Notes: generated by a model from the sequence alone, not told the origin. 64,000 nucleotides of DNA from Struthio camelus (GCF_040807025.1 NC_090951.1:4650001-4714000), one strand, 5' to 3'. Counted from the first letter of the stretch, positions 52,501-64,000 are shown. Translations and numbers: made by a program.

Positions 52501-53567
52501 GACTGTGGGGTTTAAGTAAAGTAACTGGATAAACATATGATAAAATTTGTTTTGCTCCTCGCTCAGAGTTTCTCAATTCTTAAGATTTTAGCCTTAGGCT
52601 TGTAGTCTGGGTGTAAATCTGGTGAATCGCAGGCATAAATAGAAAAAGAAGAAACCCACAGGATTTTGTAAAGCTGTTGTTTGAGAGAGGCAGGGACTGG
52701 ATTCGACCCAGGGAGCCCTTTACAGTCTTGCTTATTTAATACAACTTAGATATAATACTCAAGTCTGATTCTGACACCACTTCCTCCATTTCTATACTAC
52801 TGAATTACATTTGTGATAGGGAAATGTGAAAGGGCCATATCTGAGCTGGCCACATAACACACATCAAGGGCATGCTCTGCTGCAGCAGCCCGATAATGCC
52901 GTTGTGGCTTGCAGAGACCAGCGCGACACTATTTAAATTTCACCTGCAGAAGGGCAGCTCCGAAGTGGTGAGGTTTCTTTCAGGGGATCACATTTCTCCC
53001 TCTGTTGATAGGCTTAAAATCTACACTCACGCTGTTTCTTGCACAGTGAAGTCCTGTTATCGCTGGTGGGTAGGGATCAGGGTAATGCTGGAGATGTGCT
53101 CTTGGAGATTTGGGACCAGAACCCTTCCAAAACAGACAGCTATTGGGTAAAACATTCCTTGAAGGCTGCTGAACGGAGTGGTCCAGCTGGATGAAAAACA
53201 GAAAAAAGCAATTACAATATTTATCCTTCCCGGGATGTTTGCACAGAACTTGTCCTTACGCAGCCATGTAATCTTAACAGTCGGCCTGACGTAAGCACGG
53301 AAAGGACATACTTAACTGCTTTGTTTTAGTGACTGCCAGTTAAGCTCAAGTTTGTTTTAGAGTGAAGCTTAAAGTATTGAGAAAACCATCTTAGGACAGA
53401 ATCTTTGCTATAACAAAGATTTTTACTCCTGCCTAATTCAAAGCCTGATAAAATTAATGGAGCTCTGTCAGTTAGCTTTGGGCTGGCCAGATACAACTAC
53501 GTTCGCACACATGAGCTGGCCACGCTGTTCAGTGCAGCTATTGACTCTCACAAAGTTACCCCACGAA

Positions 53568-53600
53568 GCCACTCATATGCCTAAGTGGCCACTCATATGC
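53568..53600 (+). repeat. 13-bp direct repeat
   Basis: GCCACTCATATGC occurs at 53568-53580 and again at 53588-53600, separated by seven bases. Confidence 0.9.
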
Positions 53601-53679
53601 AAGATTGACCCTTATTACAATCAGTTTTTACTTAATTTACTTAATTTACTTTAACTTTTTACTTCAAAAGTTTTTTACT

Positions 53680-53701
53680 TAATGCAGATATATCTGCATT
53701 A
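53680..53701. repeat. Perfect 22-bp palindrome
   Basis: TAATGCAGATA at 53680-53690 is followed directly by its exact reverse complement at 53691-53701, no loop. It is preceded by repeats of TTTACTTAA (53635-53680). Confidence 0.93.
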
Positions 53702-53806
53702 GAATAAGGCCCTAAACATGCCATCTGAGAATTAGCTAAAATATCCCTAACACTCCAAAACCCAACTGACATGCTATCTGGATAAGATGATCTCCATTTA
53801 AATTCC

Positions 53807-53826
53807 TTTTTTTTTTTTTTTTTTTT
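53807..53826. repeat. Run of 20 T
   Basis: Uninterrupted T on +; could be the tail of an old retroposed element on -, but no body was recognised. Confidence 0.9.
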
Positions 53827-54237
53827 AAATTTGTGAGGCTCACAAAGTTTTGCAGCATTTACTTTTCATCCTGAAAATCATTTGATCTTCTAAAGACCCA
53901 GAAGGCAAGGGTTCTTCAAAGAAATCAGATGCATTTTATGAAATGGGAATAAAAAGTGGAGTGGAGAGGGGAAAAGATGGGAATGACAGAGACTTCTCCC
54001 TGGACAGTTTACAGAGACCCATCTGCAATGCCTCAGGATCCTGAGATACTTCTACAGCACCACCTACTTGTCTGCACAGGTGTTTCAGCTCAATTCACAG
54101 AGACTGAGCTACGCATCTCTACAGAGTCGTAAGGTGCTGTCCTTATGCTAGCTCTGTGATGAGAGGTAATTTCACCTCAGACAGCAATTTCTTTAAATAA
54201 TTGAGTACTAAGCATCACGTGTTTTCCTAGCTGTCCC

Positions 54238-54243
54238 TTTATT
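54238..54243 (-). terminator. WFDC1: Candidate WFDC1 poly(A) signal
   Basis: AATAAA on -, only about 30 nt after the stop codon. Real 3' UTRs of this gene may be longer, so this is one candidate. Confidence 0.3.
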
Positions 54244-54273
54244 TTCAGGGCACTTACCCAGGAACACCTCGGA

Positions 54274-54332
54274 TTAGCCCAAATGCTTCTGCTGGTTTTT
54301 CACATAGCCGACCACATTGTTGGAACTGCTCC
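54274..54332 (-). CDS. WFDC1: WFDC1 exon 6 with stop
   Basis: Completes Gly155; SSSNNVVGYVKNQQKHLG and stop TAA at 54276-54274. Acceptor tgcag. Less conserved with human, but phase and length fit. Confidence 0.88.
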
Positions 54333-57300
54333 CTGCAAAACAAATCTCAGCAGCGTTAGACTTTCTGTTTGTGGCGAATATTTTCACAAGGATTTCTAAG
54401 CACTACATTTTTACTGGTCTCAATATTTAGCAGTTCTCTGGTAGGAGCATGCTAGCAGGCTGAACTGAGGCATGAAAATCCTTTTATAATTTCTTAAACT
54501 AAGCTGGCCAAATTTGGCTGTTTGTAACTCTGATCACATCCAAGATGTTGTCTAGTTATATTGGCACTGTATCACTTCCGATCTGATCTGAGCATGCCTC
54601 TCCTAATCCAGAGTTAGTACAGGGGCAACTGCAGGTGAAGAAAAGGGACAAAGCAAAATGAAAGCTGTGGAGCAGAAGGGAAAAAGAAGGCACTGACACT
54701 CCCGCCCTCCCAAGACCTTAGATCCCGTGAATCACTGTGTCATTTGCTTTCACCAGAAAGTACTTTGTAGTTTCTCTCACGCTCTCCCTTTACACCAGCA
54801 GCTTCCTCCTGTATGGATATTTACACAGTCATTTCCTATTCCTCCTTTAGCCTCTCCTTCAAACTCTTTTGATATAGTGCCTTCAATAAAAAATTAAGGA
54901 CTGCTGGTGTGCTGAGACAGATCCATTTCTAGATGAGCAAGATAGTGTCTTTTGCCCCCCTACTGTCTGTATCCACGTATTTTCTCTTGTCTGCACTTTG
55001 CATTCATAAATTGGCCATGAATACATTTAGATCGCAGATCAGGAGCTTCCTCGCCACGAGAGCAGAGTTTCTGGAAGATGGGCCTACTAGAAGCTGGCGG
55101 TAAAAAAGCTAGCTTTCTTTGAGGTCTGCTGGTTTGTGGAAGGGTCCTGACAACTGATGTGGTTGCGGACAACAACAAGGGGCTGACTCAATGGGCTCGG
55201 GACTTCCGTTATCCCACATCCCAATACTCTTAGCAAGCTCTTGGCAAAAGACTCTGTTTTGCCTGCGTTCTGTGCGAGTTCTGCAAGGAGTCTTAGGCCA
55301 TAACCAAAGCTCCAAAAATATACTTAAAAATCATGAAAGGGTATTGGATTAGGTATTTCTCATCCCCTGCGTGGGAATCCCAGGGGAAGGCTGTATCATT
55401 TAACACAGTGTATCATAGCAGGTGATATCGGTTCCCAAGAGTCCAGTCAGGGCACTGCACCTTTTACAGTAACATCTTTTGACAAAGCCATGGAAAGCTG
55501 AGACTAAAGAATCTCTTTTGCTATGCACAGACCTTCATTTCATAAGCAGCACATTCTCTTTAAGCAATGCAGTGACTGTAAAGCTTAGTAATAGTAAACA
55601 CTTCATGCCAATAGCTTACCGAAATATTCCTTGTAATACTTATGCCTTAGGTTTCGTCCATCTGAAAAAGAAGGTACGCAATGAGAGCGCTTCCAGTCAG
55701 CCTTCATTTTGTGTGTTAAGCTTTGTGTACAGCACTGATAAATTATAGTTATGGGAATAATAACATTACAGATACGAAAACAGAGGAACTCTGCAGCTGA
55801 CGTAGCATGGTAGCGTGGGCTACTATAAACTTAACTACTGATCGCTAGAAGTTTTCAGGAGTTATCAGCTAAGGAATCATGGGCTTTCTTAAATGAAAGA
55901 AAATCGGAGTACAACTTCGGATCATCTATTAGTGTTCCACAAAGTTCAAGTTCCAGTTAGGCCTTTTCTGTTTACTGTTTATACTGCTATTTAAGCTCTT
56001 TGAAATTCCTAGTGTCTAAGATCCATGCAGATATACATTACATTACTTACTAGAGACTTCATTAAAGAAAGACACACAAAACAAGAAAATAAAAGGCTGA
56101 AAAGCTAAAAATGACAAATGTCTTAATCTTTTATAGAAACAGATCAGAGATCTGATTTGATGCTTGTCTTGGCTTTTACAATGACTAAATGACAAGAATG
56201 ACCTCTCATGTCTCTACACTGAGATGACTTGTAGCCTAGTCTACACTTACATATCCTACTTGTCAATGAAGTTACACATACCTAGATAGGTTATGACCTA
56301 TTTTGGAAAACAGTTTGGCTGACATGAGCTCCTTTATTGGGAAAATGTGTCAACAGAAAAAAAGGAACAATGTTTTGCATGCAGTAAGCAATGTCTAAAG
56401 ACAGAACTGGAATTTGAGACTTACACTGCTTAATGAAGTGTGCAGTACTATTATATATATTTCTACTCATTGTGCAGCTTAATAAAGGGACCTGCAGGTT
56501 ACTACCCGCTTTACCTGCATTGTCCCAGAGGGGACAAACATACAAGGTGTCCCCTTCCATGGGTATTTTTCACAAAGCTCAGCCACTGTCAAGGACATTA
56601 GAGACTCCAGCCATGAAAGGCCGATTTCTGCAGCCTGGGACGATTCGCAGCCAGCATTCACTCACTGAGGCTAGCAGTGATGGGGGGGGCCCAGGCCCAG
56701 GAGCACTGCCCTCTCCCTATGGCATGGTATCTTCCACATCAGCAGTTGTTCAATACCTCCTCTAAGAGTGCAGCTCCATATGGTTGTCCAGGCAGAGAAC
56801 TGCTGCTCTGATAGTCCTGTCTACATTTGTCAAAGGTCTGACTTAATTTCCAAGCGTCACCTATCTATATAGCTTTCAACCACTCAGTGTAGTTTTTATT
56901 ACCTTACATTTTCTTGGGGCTCTGGACTTTTGATCAGGCTAGTACAGTTCACAAGACACCCTTTATAAACCACAAAAACAGATGCCACCAAGTGTCTTCA
57001 ATGACATAATGGCACTTAATCACCCTTGGTAAGATCGCTTTTTGCCCTGGCCTTTATGCAGCGGTCACTTAGCTATGAATTTTTGCCTTGTGTGCTCCAT
57101 TTATACTTTCAGTAATTTAGCTACATTTTCTTTCTGATATCTAACCAGTCACATGGTTGCCAGTACTGGAAGCAGAGACATCTGGGTTTCAAAGCACAGG
57201 TACCCTTGAGGCAGTGGATAGCTGGTGGAGGCACTGGTGCTTGTAAGCTGCCTGCAACACTGTGGGAGCTCTACCTTGGGCACTGGGATGCCCCAAAAAT

Positions 57301-60300
57301 CTGGGGAGCACACAAGGATTCGCTTCAGAGCCAGTGAGTGAGACGTATCTTACTGTGTTTGCATGACAGAACAAGAAAAGAAGGGTGACATCCAGTCAGC
57401 TGACCTGGATTTCCACGCAGCTTGATACACTGGCCCCTGTTGGGGATTCCTTCGGCGGTGTTGCCAGGGTTGATGATATGGCATTCATAGCCCGTGGGGC
57501 AATGCAGAGGCTCATCGCCATCCTCGGTGGTACTGCAGGCCTCAGCTGGAAAAGAAGCCTGCAGGTCATAAACTTCACCTTTATCACCCACAGGTAGCCA
57601 CAACATGACAATGTGGCCACCTCTTTCTGCATCTCCTCCCAGAGAAGATATCAGACGATTTTCCAAGCAGGGATACCAATTAGCTGACACATCTAAAGAA
57701 GCCTGGCAGGACAGATGAATCAATTCATACCTTACATAAAAAAATGACCCATCTAACATAATATGGGGAGCACAGATCAGCCCAATTACCTCCAATGCCA
57801 CCCTTCCCGCAGCTTGTCGTGCAGGGTTTGAGCATGGACTGGAGAGCGGTGAAGACAGATGACCTCTGTACACCCATTTTCAGTGACAGGTGGTCCCTCC
57901 AAGTTGTTATTGCCTACTCAGATTAGAGCAGGCATAAATCTGCTGTAACTAGTGTTTAGGGCTGGGTAAGGAATTAGGGGAAAATGATCAGGAAATTGGA
58001 GTTTACTGCTTTGTTATTTGCTCCACACCCATTCACTTGCTGCTGAATTTAAACTTTGGATGTGACTCACGATGGGGTAAGGCAGTACTACCCCCTGTTA
58101 CAAACATAGGCATTAAGTGCCTTGACTCCTGGTATCTAGCAAGTATGGAGCAGAATTAGAAACTAAAGCAGGACTCACAGCCAGTATTTGTGTACATTAA
58201 ATATAGAGACTATGCAGGGACACTGGCCCTCCAATTTGCTGGGATTTTAATTTCAAGGACACCTGCTGTAAGTCTGATGCTGTGACTGATGATTCGTATT
58301 TCACTAATGACTCCAGCAAGCTCTGATAAAGGTGATAAAATAAGATAAGTATGACAGGAACGGATGAGAAGAGACCTATTTTATCTTAGGAGTGCAATTC
58401 TGGAGGCAGAATTTTCTCTTGAAGAACTAAGAGTTTCCATTAAGGATGAGAACCAAGGTCCATGGTCCTTGGTCCATGGTAGTCTGGTACCATGTGTATA
58501 ATGTTGGACATTGGAGAAATCCTGGTCCGGAATACTGTAACTCTTAGAAGATTTTGTCATTATTAGAATTCAAAGCCTTTATAAAAGAGGAGAGTATAAC
58601 TCTGCGCCTTTTGTATATTGGGAAACGAAGGCATACGGTGAGGTGACTTGTTCTGGGTCTCCCAGTAGATCTCCTAGGGGCTCAGGCAAGTCTAGAACTC
58701 AGATCTCACTTTTTAAATGATTATGTATTTAGACGGAAAGTCTCTCGCAGCTGCTGATCTCCTCCTGCCCGTGAACGGCACCTGCGGCTCCCCAGCCTGG
58801 CATGCTGTCCTTTGAGGGTAATGTCAGTCTTGCACTACCTGTCTGGGTATTTACAGTCCATCCCTGGCTCACAACTTCCTCTGACATGAAACAAAATGTC
58901 ATGCACTGTGAACTGCTATTTAGACATCTGAAATATGGGCAGAAGAGCTGAATTTTGCCTCTGCTCTGAAGGTTTTCGGAGAGCTGAGTAAAACAGCCAA
59001 GCTCTTCTATTTTAGCTGCAACATGGCGGTCATTTTGAAAGCTCTGATGTCCCCTCTGCACTGGTGCTGGCCTCACAAATCTGTTGCTACACGGCCTTTC
59101 GCACTTTCTTTAATGGGCAATTTGCTCACTTTCCATTCTAACTGACCGAATGTCTCTGCATGCATGAAACAGTGTTTCAGGACAGCCTGGAGGACCAGTT
59201 TCCCAGAGAGGGTAATTTATTGGCACTACCTGTGTCCGACTAAAGCTGACCAAAAGCTGGAATAGCTGTTCTGTGAAGAAATATAGAACTTCAGCCATGT
59301 AGACATCTGGGGATGTCTTGCAGAAGATAAATCCTCTTCCCACCTAACCACTCATTCCTTGTTTCATTTTGCAGAATTTGAAAAACTTAATTAAAAGACA
59401 CTCCTATGTGGAATTAACCTGAGACGCTCAATCGGAGCGGCAATCCCCAGGCTTTGATGCTCCCAGCTCCATGTCCATGTAACATAACTTTGCAGCAGTT
59501 TGCCAGGGCTCTCATTCAGAGCAGCGTTCAGACACGAGGAACTAGAAAACAGCGGAGCCCTCGTCCTGAGGCAGTCTGTTCGGTGGGGCTGCTCTGGATC
59601 TGGACATCTCCAAATGTGAGTCTGCCCACAGTCTGCTAGGGAGCTGGCAGAAAATCTATGTACGTTGACAAAGCTTTTTTCTAAAAAAGATATATTTCTA
59701 CTTAATTTCAAAAATGTACAAAAATCCAGTTCATTGGAGTATTTCCAGTGGTCTGCTGTCTCCAGACTTTCTCCTGTGTGTGCACTTTGTGCTGCTTTGG
59801 CAGATCCGATTAGGCTATCCTAGGTCAGGATTTCCAGCCATATTCGTAAAGAGCAACTGATTTACAGCATAAGAAACTAACCTTCTTGCACAACACAGGG
59901 TCAATTCCATGGAAACTCCAGACAAATACCAGCAGCCCCAAACATCCCTGTTAAGCCTCTATATGACGAATATATTACCTTCCAAACTAGTGCCTTTTGT
60001 TTAAGAGCATTCAATTACTCATACTGCAGAGAAGACACTTAGTCAAATGTACTGTACCTTGCAGGACTTCCTCAGGGCCATCCAAAAGCCACCCATTTCC
60101 TCCTAACCAGCGGGGTTTGGGCTGAACCAGCCAGTCTAAAACTGTAAAAGACAGAAACAAGCAAACCGCATGGTCAAGGAGGAACAGCCATAGGGCATAC
60201 AGTTATTAAAAAGTCATTGATTTTCTCTAACAGCCAGTGATGAGGCTGCCAGGCTCCTGAAGGATGGCTCTGGCTGGCAGTAAGATATTTATATTCATGT

Positions 60301-60957
60301 TCCCATTGTCCCAGTAGTGAAATAACCATGGATGTTATCCAGGGCCCCAAGATTCTGGTGTCATAAAGGCCAAAACAACTGTTGTTTCCCATCCTCTTTT
60401 CACATAGCATGGATGAGCTGAGATGGTTGTAGCTGCCTGGCTTCAACGAGTACTTCCTCAGATCAGGTTTATTTCTTTTCCTGAATATATACTCCCAGGA
60501 AAAGCACTGGCATCAGACAATTTCTGCTATTTGTATTGGTGGAAATTTCGCAACACCTAACGATCTTAGATCAGTTCCACTCTCTTGATTCAGTACTCAC
60601 CACACCTTCAACTCCAAGAAATCGGAGCTGTGCAACTGAAACTTCATCCTCGACTCACGCTGAAACTACATTTCCTGAGATCAGATGCACATAGGGACTG
60701 ATTACCGTGATTTCTACATGTCTCTTGACATTTCTCTCTACCGCAGTTGGATCCACCCTACCTGGCGGTGGCTGTACGGACTCCAGGCAGGCATAGATGC
60801 AGCCGTTGTAACAGCAACGCTTGTGCCTTTCGCACTCTGAGTCTGATCGGCAGCTGGGCACCTCGCAGGCTCGGTCAGGCAAGGTCTGGGGTGGTGGGGG
60901 GCAGCGGTCGTTCTTCTGGTAGTGGGCACTGTGAGAATGAAGAGGGTACTCATAATC
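54274..60957 (-). CDS. WFDC1: WFDC1 (ps20), secreted WAP-domain protein, 3' five coding exons (partial)
   Basis: Coding exons 60957-60762, 60141-60058, 57545-57405, 55661-55620 and 54332-54274 join to 522 nt, 173 residues plus stop. Human WFDC1 is about 220 residues, so the missing piece is the signal-peptide exon, expected beyond base 64000. The visible part starts DYEYPLHSHS, then a WAP domain with eight Cys at visible residues 19, 31, 36, 42, 48, 49, 53 and 57 (NGCIYACLE). Then come VLDWLVQPKPRWLGGNGW, a second Cys-containing block (97, 109, 115, 133) with CPTGYECHI and GIPNRGQC, and a basic C-terminus ending KNQQKHLG. Family knowledge: a stromal secreted growth-inhibitory protein resembling WAP protease inhibitors. 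It lies upstream of ATP2C2 in the same direction, as in human. Confidence 0.95.
54333..55619 (-). other. WFDC1: WFDC1 intron 5
   Basis: GT-AG; open frame at 54960-55315 has no recognised domain. Confidence 0.88.
55620..55661 (-). CDS. WFDC1: WFDC1 exon 5 (42 nt)
   Basis: Completes Asp141; GRNLRHKYYKEYF, matching human RILRHKLYKEYP. Acceptor ttcag, donor TTCG|gtaagc. Found by homology and phase. Confidence 0.92.
55662..57404 (-). other. WFDC1: WFDC1 intron 4
   Basis: GT-AG; nothing recognised. Confidence 0.88.
57405..57545 (-). CDS. WFDC1: WFDC1 exon 4
   Basis: AEACSTTEDGDEPLHCPTGY, ECHIINPGNTAEGIPNRGQC, IKLRGNP. Acceptor tccag, donor CCAG|gtcagc. Confidence 0.96.
58075..58185 (-). repeat. 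Possible MIR-like SINE fragment
   Basis: On + the words CCCTGTTACAAAC, GGCATTAAGTGCCTTGACTC, AGCAAGTATGGAGCAGAATT follow the order of an antisense MIR core. Confidence 0.45.
58600..58712 (-). repeat. MIR-like SINE, antisense
   Basis: On + GGGAAACGAAGGCATACGGT, GAGGTGACTTGTTCTGGGTC, TCCCAGTAGATC, TCTAGAACTCAGATCTC follow the order of an antisense MIR core; about 420 bp from the previous fragment. Confidence 0.55.
60058..60141 (-). CDS. WFDC1: WFDC1 exon 3
   Basis: Completes Val66; LDWLVQPKPRWLGGNGWLL, DGPEEVLQ, nearly identical to human. Acceptor tacag, donor CAAG|gtacag. Confidence 0.95.
60142..60761 (-). other. WFDC1: WFDC1 intron 2
   Basis: GT-AG; nothing recognised. Confidence 0.88.
60762..60957 (-). 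CDS. WFDC1: WFDC1 exon 2 (WAP domain)
   Basis: Pyrimidine tract and acceptor gcaag; donor CCAG|gtaggg. Contains the complete eight-cysteine WAP core, including DRCPPPPQTLP and RCCYNGC. Confidence 0.95.
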
Positions 60958-62542
60958 CTTGCAAAGAAAAGAAAAGGAAACAAAGGTTTGGCATAAGGCG
61001 AATACCAAACATCCTGCCAGTTAAATAGAAGAGGGAATTCCCGTCAGTTTTCAAGTGCTCACTAGGCAGAGAACTAACTGTTCCGCAACCCCAGCCCTGC
61101 CCCCAATACATTGTATGACCTTGGACCTAGCGCAGTACTTTGGCAACATAAAACGAACTGTGGGCCTAATTTTGTAATTAACACTGTTGTAATGGCAATG
61201 AGGAGGTGCAAATCCCTAAGATGACTTTTATACTGGTCTTAGAAACAGAGAGAAAGATCCTAAGCATCGCCATGATGAGCACCTTAAAATGCTTGCATAG
61301 TAAAATAGTTGAAAAGATGCCATTGTACTTTTTAAGGTTCTGTCCCTGAAGACCCCTGGAGCTCATGGCCCAGGCAGTGACTAAACAGGCTCTTTCTCCC
61401 TTTGTCACCTTCTCCTAAACCAGCACTTAGAGAGAAGAGGTACAAATACTTTCAGGCTTACCCAATACGAAGTCCTGGGCTGTTAAAGGCCTTTTTTAAA
61501 CATGACATGATCTGAGTGAGCTTTCTATGGGTGACAGCAGTTTAATCATAAGGAAAAGGAGACCAACTCTAGCAGAAAGAGCCCAGCTGTTTATTGCACG
61601 CCAGAATGACATGGGAGTTTTAAAGTGGATTAACAGGCCCAGGATTTTACCAAAAAAATTTATAAGAGGCAGCATTAGATAACATGATTCATACTGATGG
61701 CATTTTAGCAGGAAGCCAACTCCCTCCATCAGAAAGACGCTGGTGAATCAGCCAAGCCCATACCTTTCTCTCCTGTGGCTCAACGATTCATCCCCAGGCT
61801 TGAGCTCCGTTCCCCAGAGTTGTACAAAGTACTCAGAAAGGGCAAAACTCAGTGTGCAGATTTATTAACCCACATTCCTAAGCTCTAGTAAAAGTAAAAG
61901 ACCGATTCTGAATTTGTGCTTATAGCAGAGATCAGCATCTAGCCAAAGGTATAAAGCGAGAGCTGCCATGCGCTCGCTGGCAGGCTGTTTGCTTTGAGTC
62001 CCTGTATATACTTGGACCCATCACGGTCGTGTTTCGAAATGAGTGACAAGCAGCTAGGGTTGTTATTGCAAGAAATAATGTGGCGCAACTGTCCTCGAGG
62101 GGGGCTCTAGGAAATTTCACCATCGGGCTGTGGAGAAATGTGGGGTGAGACTAATATCCTTCTTTGTCCTGGATAATATCCATGCTACATCCTCGCTGTT
62201 GATAAACCTGAATGGTTCCTGTGGGGCACGGCTGCCTTGCGAAACATCATGTCACCACAGGTACTGTCCAAATAAATGTCCTAGAAGAGGCCCAAGGAGG
62301 TATTTTACAGATGTCCAAAATCCTCTGCCTGAATTCTCCCTTGGTAGTCCGAATACACCCAGCAGGGTTTTCAGCTGGAAGGAATAAATATTGACTGTCA
62401 CTCAGCTCTGGAAGAAGCCTGCATGCCAAAACTTTGCCTGCCTTTATCTGCCACTATCCTTTTGCAGGTTTTCCTCCTTTCCTTCTCTAAGTAATGCAGT
62501 CATCTTCTTTTGAAATACATGCATTTTGGGCACAAAATAAGG

Positions 62543-62586
62543 CTTTCCCTTCCCTATTCCTTTCCCTTTCCCTTTCCTTTCTTTTC
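62543..62586 (+). repeat. CCTTT/CCCTTT-rich tract
   Basis: Pure pyrimidine stretch of irregular CCCTTT units broken by one A. Confidence 0.85.
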
Positions 62587-63399
62587 ATCACGAGCCCTTC
62601 ACTGGGGTGTTCCCATCACAGGGGAGCACCAGTCCCTGATTTTCGGGAGGTCGCTGCATCCTTTCCCTCCCCGACCCAGATCCCCCGCTGCAGCTACGGA
62701 CACGCAGTGCTGGGGACTGCCTGCGTCCCCTGGGGTCCACCACCCGGGGGACCGGCCGTGGCTGCTCCATATGACTGAGCAGTAATCAGTTATCACCAAT
62801 GCCCCATTCACTTGCAATAGTTCATAACGCAGACAAAGAAGGCAATTCCAAGGGACACAAAAAGAAATAATGATGTACCTTGGTGCTACTGATGTGAGAA
62901 ATTTTGCTTCCGTGTTCTGCCGTGTTTTGTACCCAAGGTATAATCATACCGATATGGTGGTGGCTCTTTCATAAAAGCTAATCTCATTTCTTTGTGCAAT
63001 AGCCAGGGGGAAACAGAGAGCAGTGAAGTTTGTCAGATGCCTGGTTTCACTGTGAGACTCAGCCAATAATTATGTAGGAGATATAGAGTAAACTCAGCAG
63101 GATTTAAAGTTTTAATTTATGGAACCAGCTGTTCATTAAGGAAAATGCAATCCTGGCTATATTTACAGCTGGTGAATAACGTATATGTGCGTGAGAAAGA
63201 GAGAGCAAAATCGCTGAATTCCTAATATTTCTTTAAATGACAGCCTCATGCCCTGGCCCCAGTATCTGCCAAGTCCTAATATTGATAACACTTTTCCTTC
63301 TGCTTTTTCCTAAGCTGTTTCCGTACACTGAACAAGAAACTGCTCAAAAACCCTTCAGTGAGGTGTTTTCCAATGAACTGATGGGCTATTTGAAGCACT

Positions 63400-63415
63400 A
63401 GACAGACAGACAGAC
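63400..63415 (+). repeat. (AGAC)4 microsatellite
   Basis: Four tandem AGAC units. Confidence 0.9.
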
Positions 63416-64000
63416 AAAATTGTTTCCTAATTTTGATAATGTTTTGAATTTCAAAGTGTAAAACAAGCTATATATTAACACATCACCCCTATTCTTCAAA
63501 AAGCTGAAAACGCTCCAGCTCTGAAATAACATGTTTTTAAACTGAAGCCATTTAAAATACAGCTTATTTGTTGTTGTTGTTTCTTAAATCCAGAAAATGC
63601 TTGGACTAAGCATAATTTTGGGATATAAGCTAGCATTTAATAGTAAACGCTTCCAAACATTTCAATAGGTCTCCTTGTTCGTGTGAGCATTCACACTGGG
63701 AGGCCACAGTTTACTCTTCCATTATTTGAAATGTCAGCTACAAACTGAAACGTAGGGACCAAAATAATACTGGCAAATGACGGATACATCAAAAAATAGT
63801 TAGGGCAGTTGTTTCATAAATGATTCACACACCAAGAAGGCCAAATTACAATGAACAGTTGGCTCAATGAATGAGATTTCCGTTTGGGAACAATGTAAAC
63901 TTTTCAGCCAAACAACTTTGTACCTAAAGACCTCCCCGTCCATTCCCTCTGATCACTTATTGCTCTGAATCCCTTTCTTTCAAAATCTCGTGGCCAAGAA

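Larger units (their letters stand above)
46501..54273. other. Intergenic DNA between ATP2C2 and WFDC1
   Basis: No exon of a known family on either strand. Holds a 14-bp palindrome at 47397-47410, an A run at 51385-51399, a 22-bp palindrome at 53680-53701 and a T run of 20 at 53807-53826. The 3' UTR of WFDC1 occupies an unknown part of the right end. Confidence 0.6.
57546..60057 (-). other. WFDC1: WFDC1 intron 3
   Basis: GT-AG; contains two MIR-like fragments and a near-palindromic CCATGG tract at 58452-58478. Confidence 0.88.
60958..64000 (-). other. WFDC1: WFDC1 intron 1 (3' part, continues past window)
   Basis: No signal-peptide exon or CpG-rich promoter found. Contains a CCTTT-rich pyrimidine tract (62543-62586) and an (AGAC)4 repeat at 63400-63415. 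Confidence 0.7.

Noticed and set aside
54960-55315. Overlapping open frames on - inside WFDC1 intron 5
   Set aside because: Considered as a retroelement remnant or extra exon; no recognised domain and no matching WFDC1 sequence.
61100-61160. TGTATGACCTTGGAC, resembling the MIR sense core
   Set aside because: Too short a match, without the flanking parts of the element.
62247-62817. Search for the WFDC1 signal-peptide exon on -
   Set aside because: Frames starting with Met here lack a hydrophobic signal core followed by a suitable donor; the exon is more likely outside the window.

Overview
The window is nuclear DNA of a vertebrate. Every gene is split into many exons with GT/AG boundaries, promoters sit in CpG-rich blocks, and the proteins are clear orthologues of vertebrate families. 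Introns are compact, recognisable interspersed repeats are few and old, and no mammal-type Alu or L1 was seen. This points to a bird or another sauropsid; the species cannot be named from the sequence.

Three genes are present, in the order known from human chromosome 16q24.1 (there WFDC1 - ATP2C2 - MEAK7). MEAK7 (TLDC1) is on the + strand, with a CpG-rich promoter around 0.8-1.2 kb and coding exons from 2766 to 12041, encoding 469 residues. ATP2C2 (SPCA2, the secretory-pathway Ca2+/Mn2+ pump) is on the - strand, with 27 coding exons from 44462 down to 15607. Its spliced frame was traced without a gap: 2832 nt, 943 residues. WFDC1 (ps20) is on the - strand; its last five coding exons lie between 60957 and 54274, and the signal-peptide exon is not in the window and should lie beyond base 64000.

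Region by region: 1-780 is upstream flank without a gene. 780-1210 is the MEAK7 CpG promoter. 2743-12041 holds the MEAK7 exons. 12042-15227 is MEAK7 3' UTR and/or intergenic DNA, ending in a palindromic double poly(A) signal shared with the convergent ATP2C2. 15228-44462 is ATP2C2, including a second CpG-rich block over exons 4-6. 44463-46500 is the ATP2C2 promoter followed by two further GC-rich blocks with no recognisable gene. 46500-54273 is intergenic. 54274-64000 is the 3' part of WFDC1 and its intron 1.

The genes do not form a pathway. MEAK7 is a lysosomal TLDc protein linked to mTOR and the V-ATPase, ATP2C2 loads Ca2+ and Mn2+ into Golgi and secretory vesicles, and WFDC1 is a secreted WAP-domain protein. 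I found no mobile element with coding capacity, no virus remnant, and no previously undescribed multi-gene system. The most useful oddities are a GC-AG intron in MEAK7, a bidirectional poly(A) palindrome, a TATA/CRE/E-box promoter arrangement for ATP2C2, and several long perfect inverted repeats.
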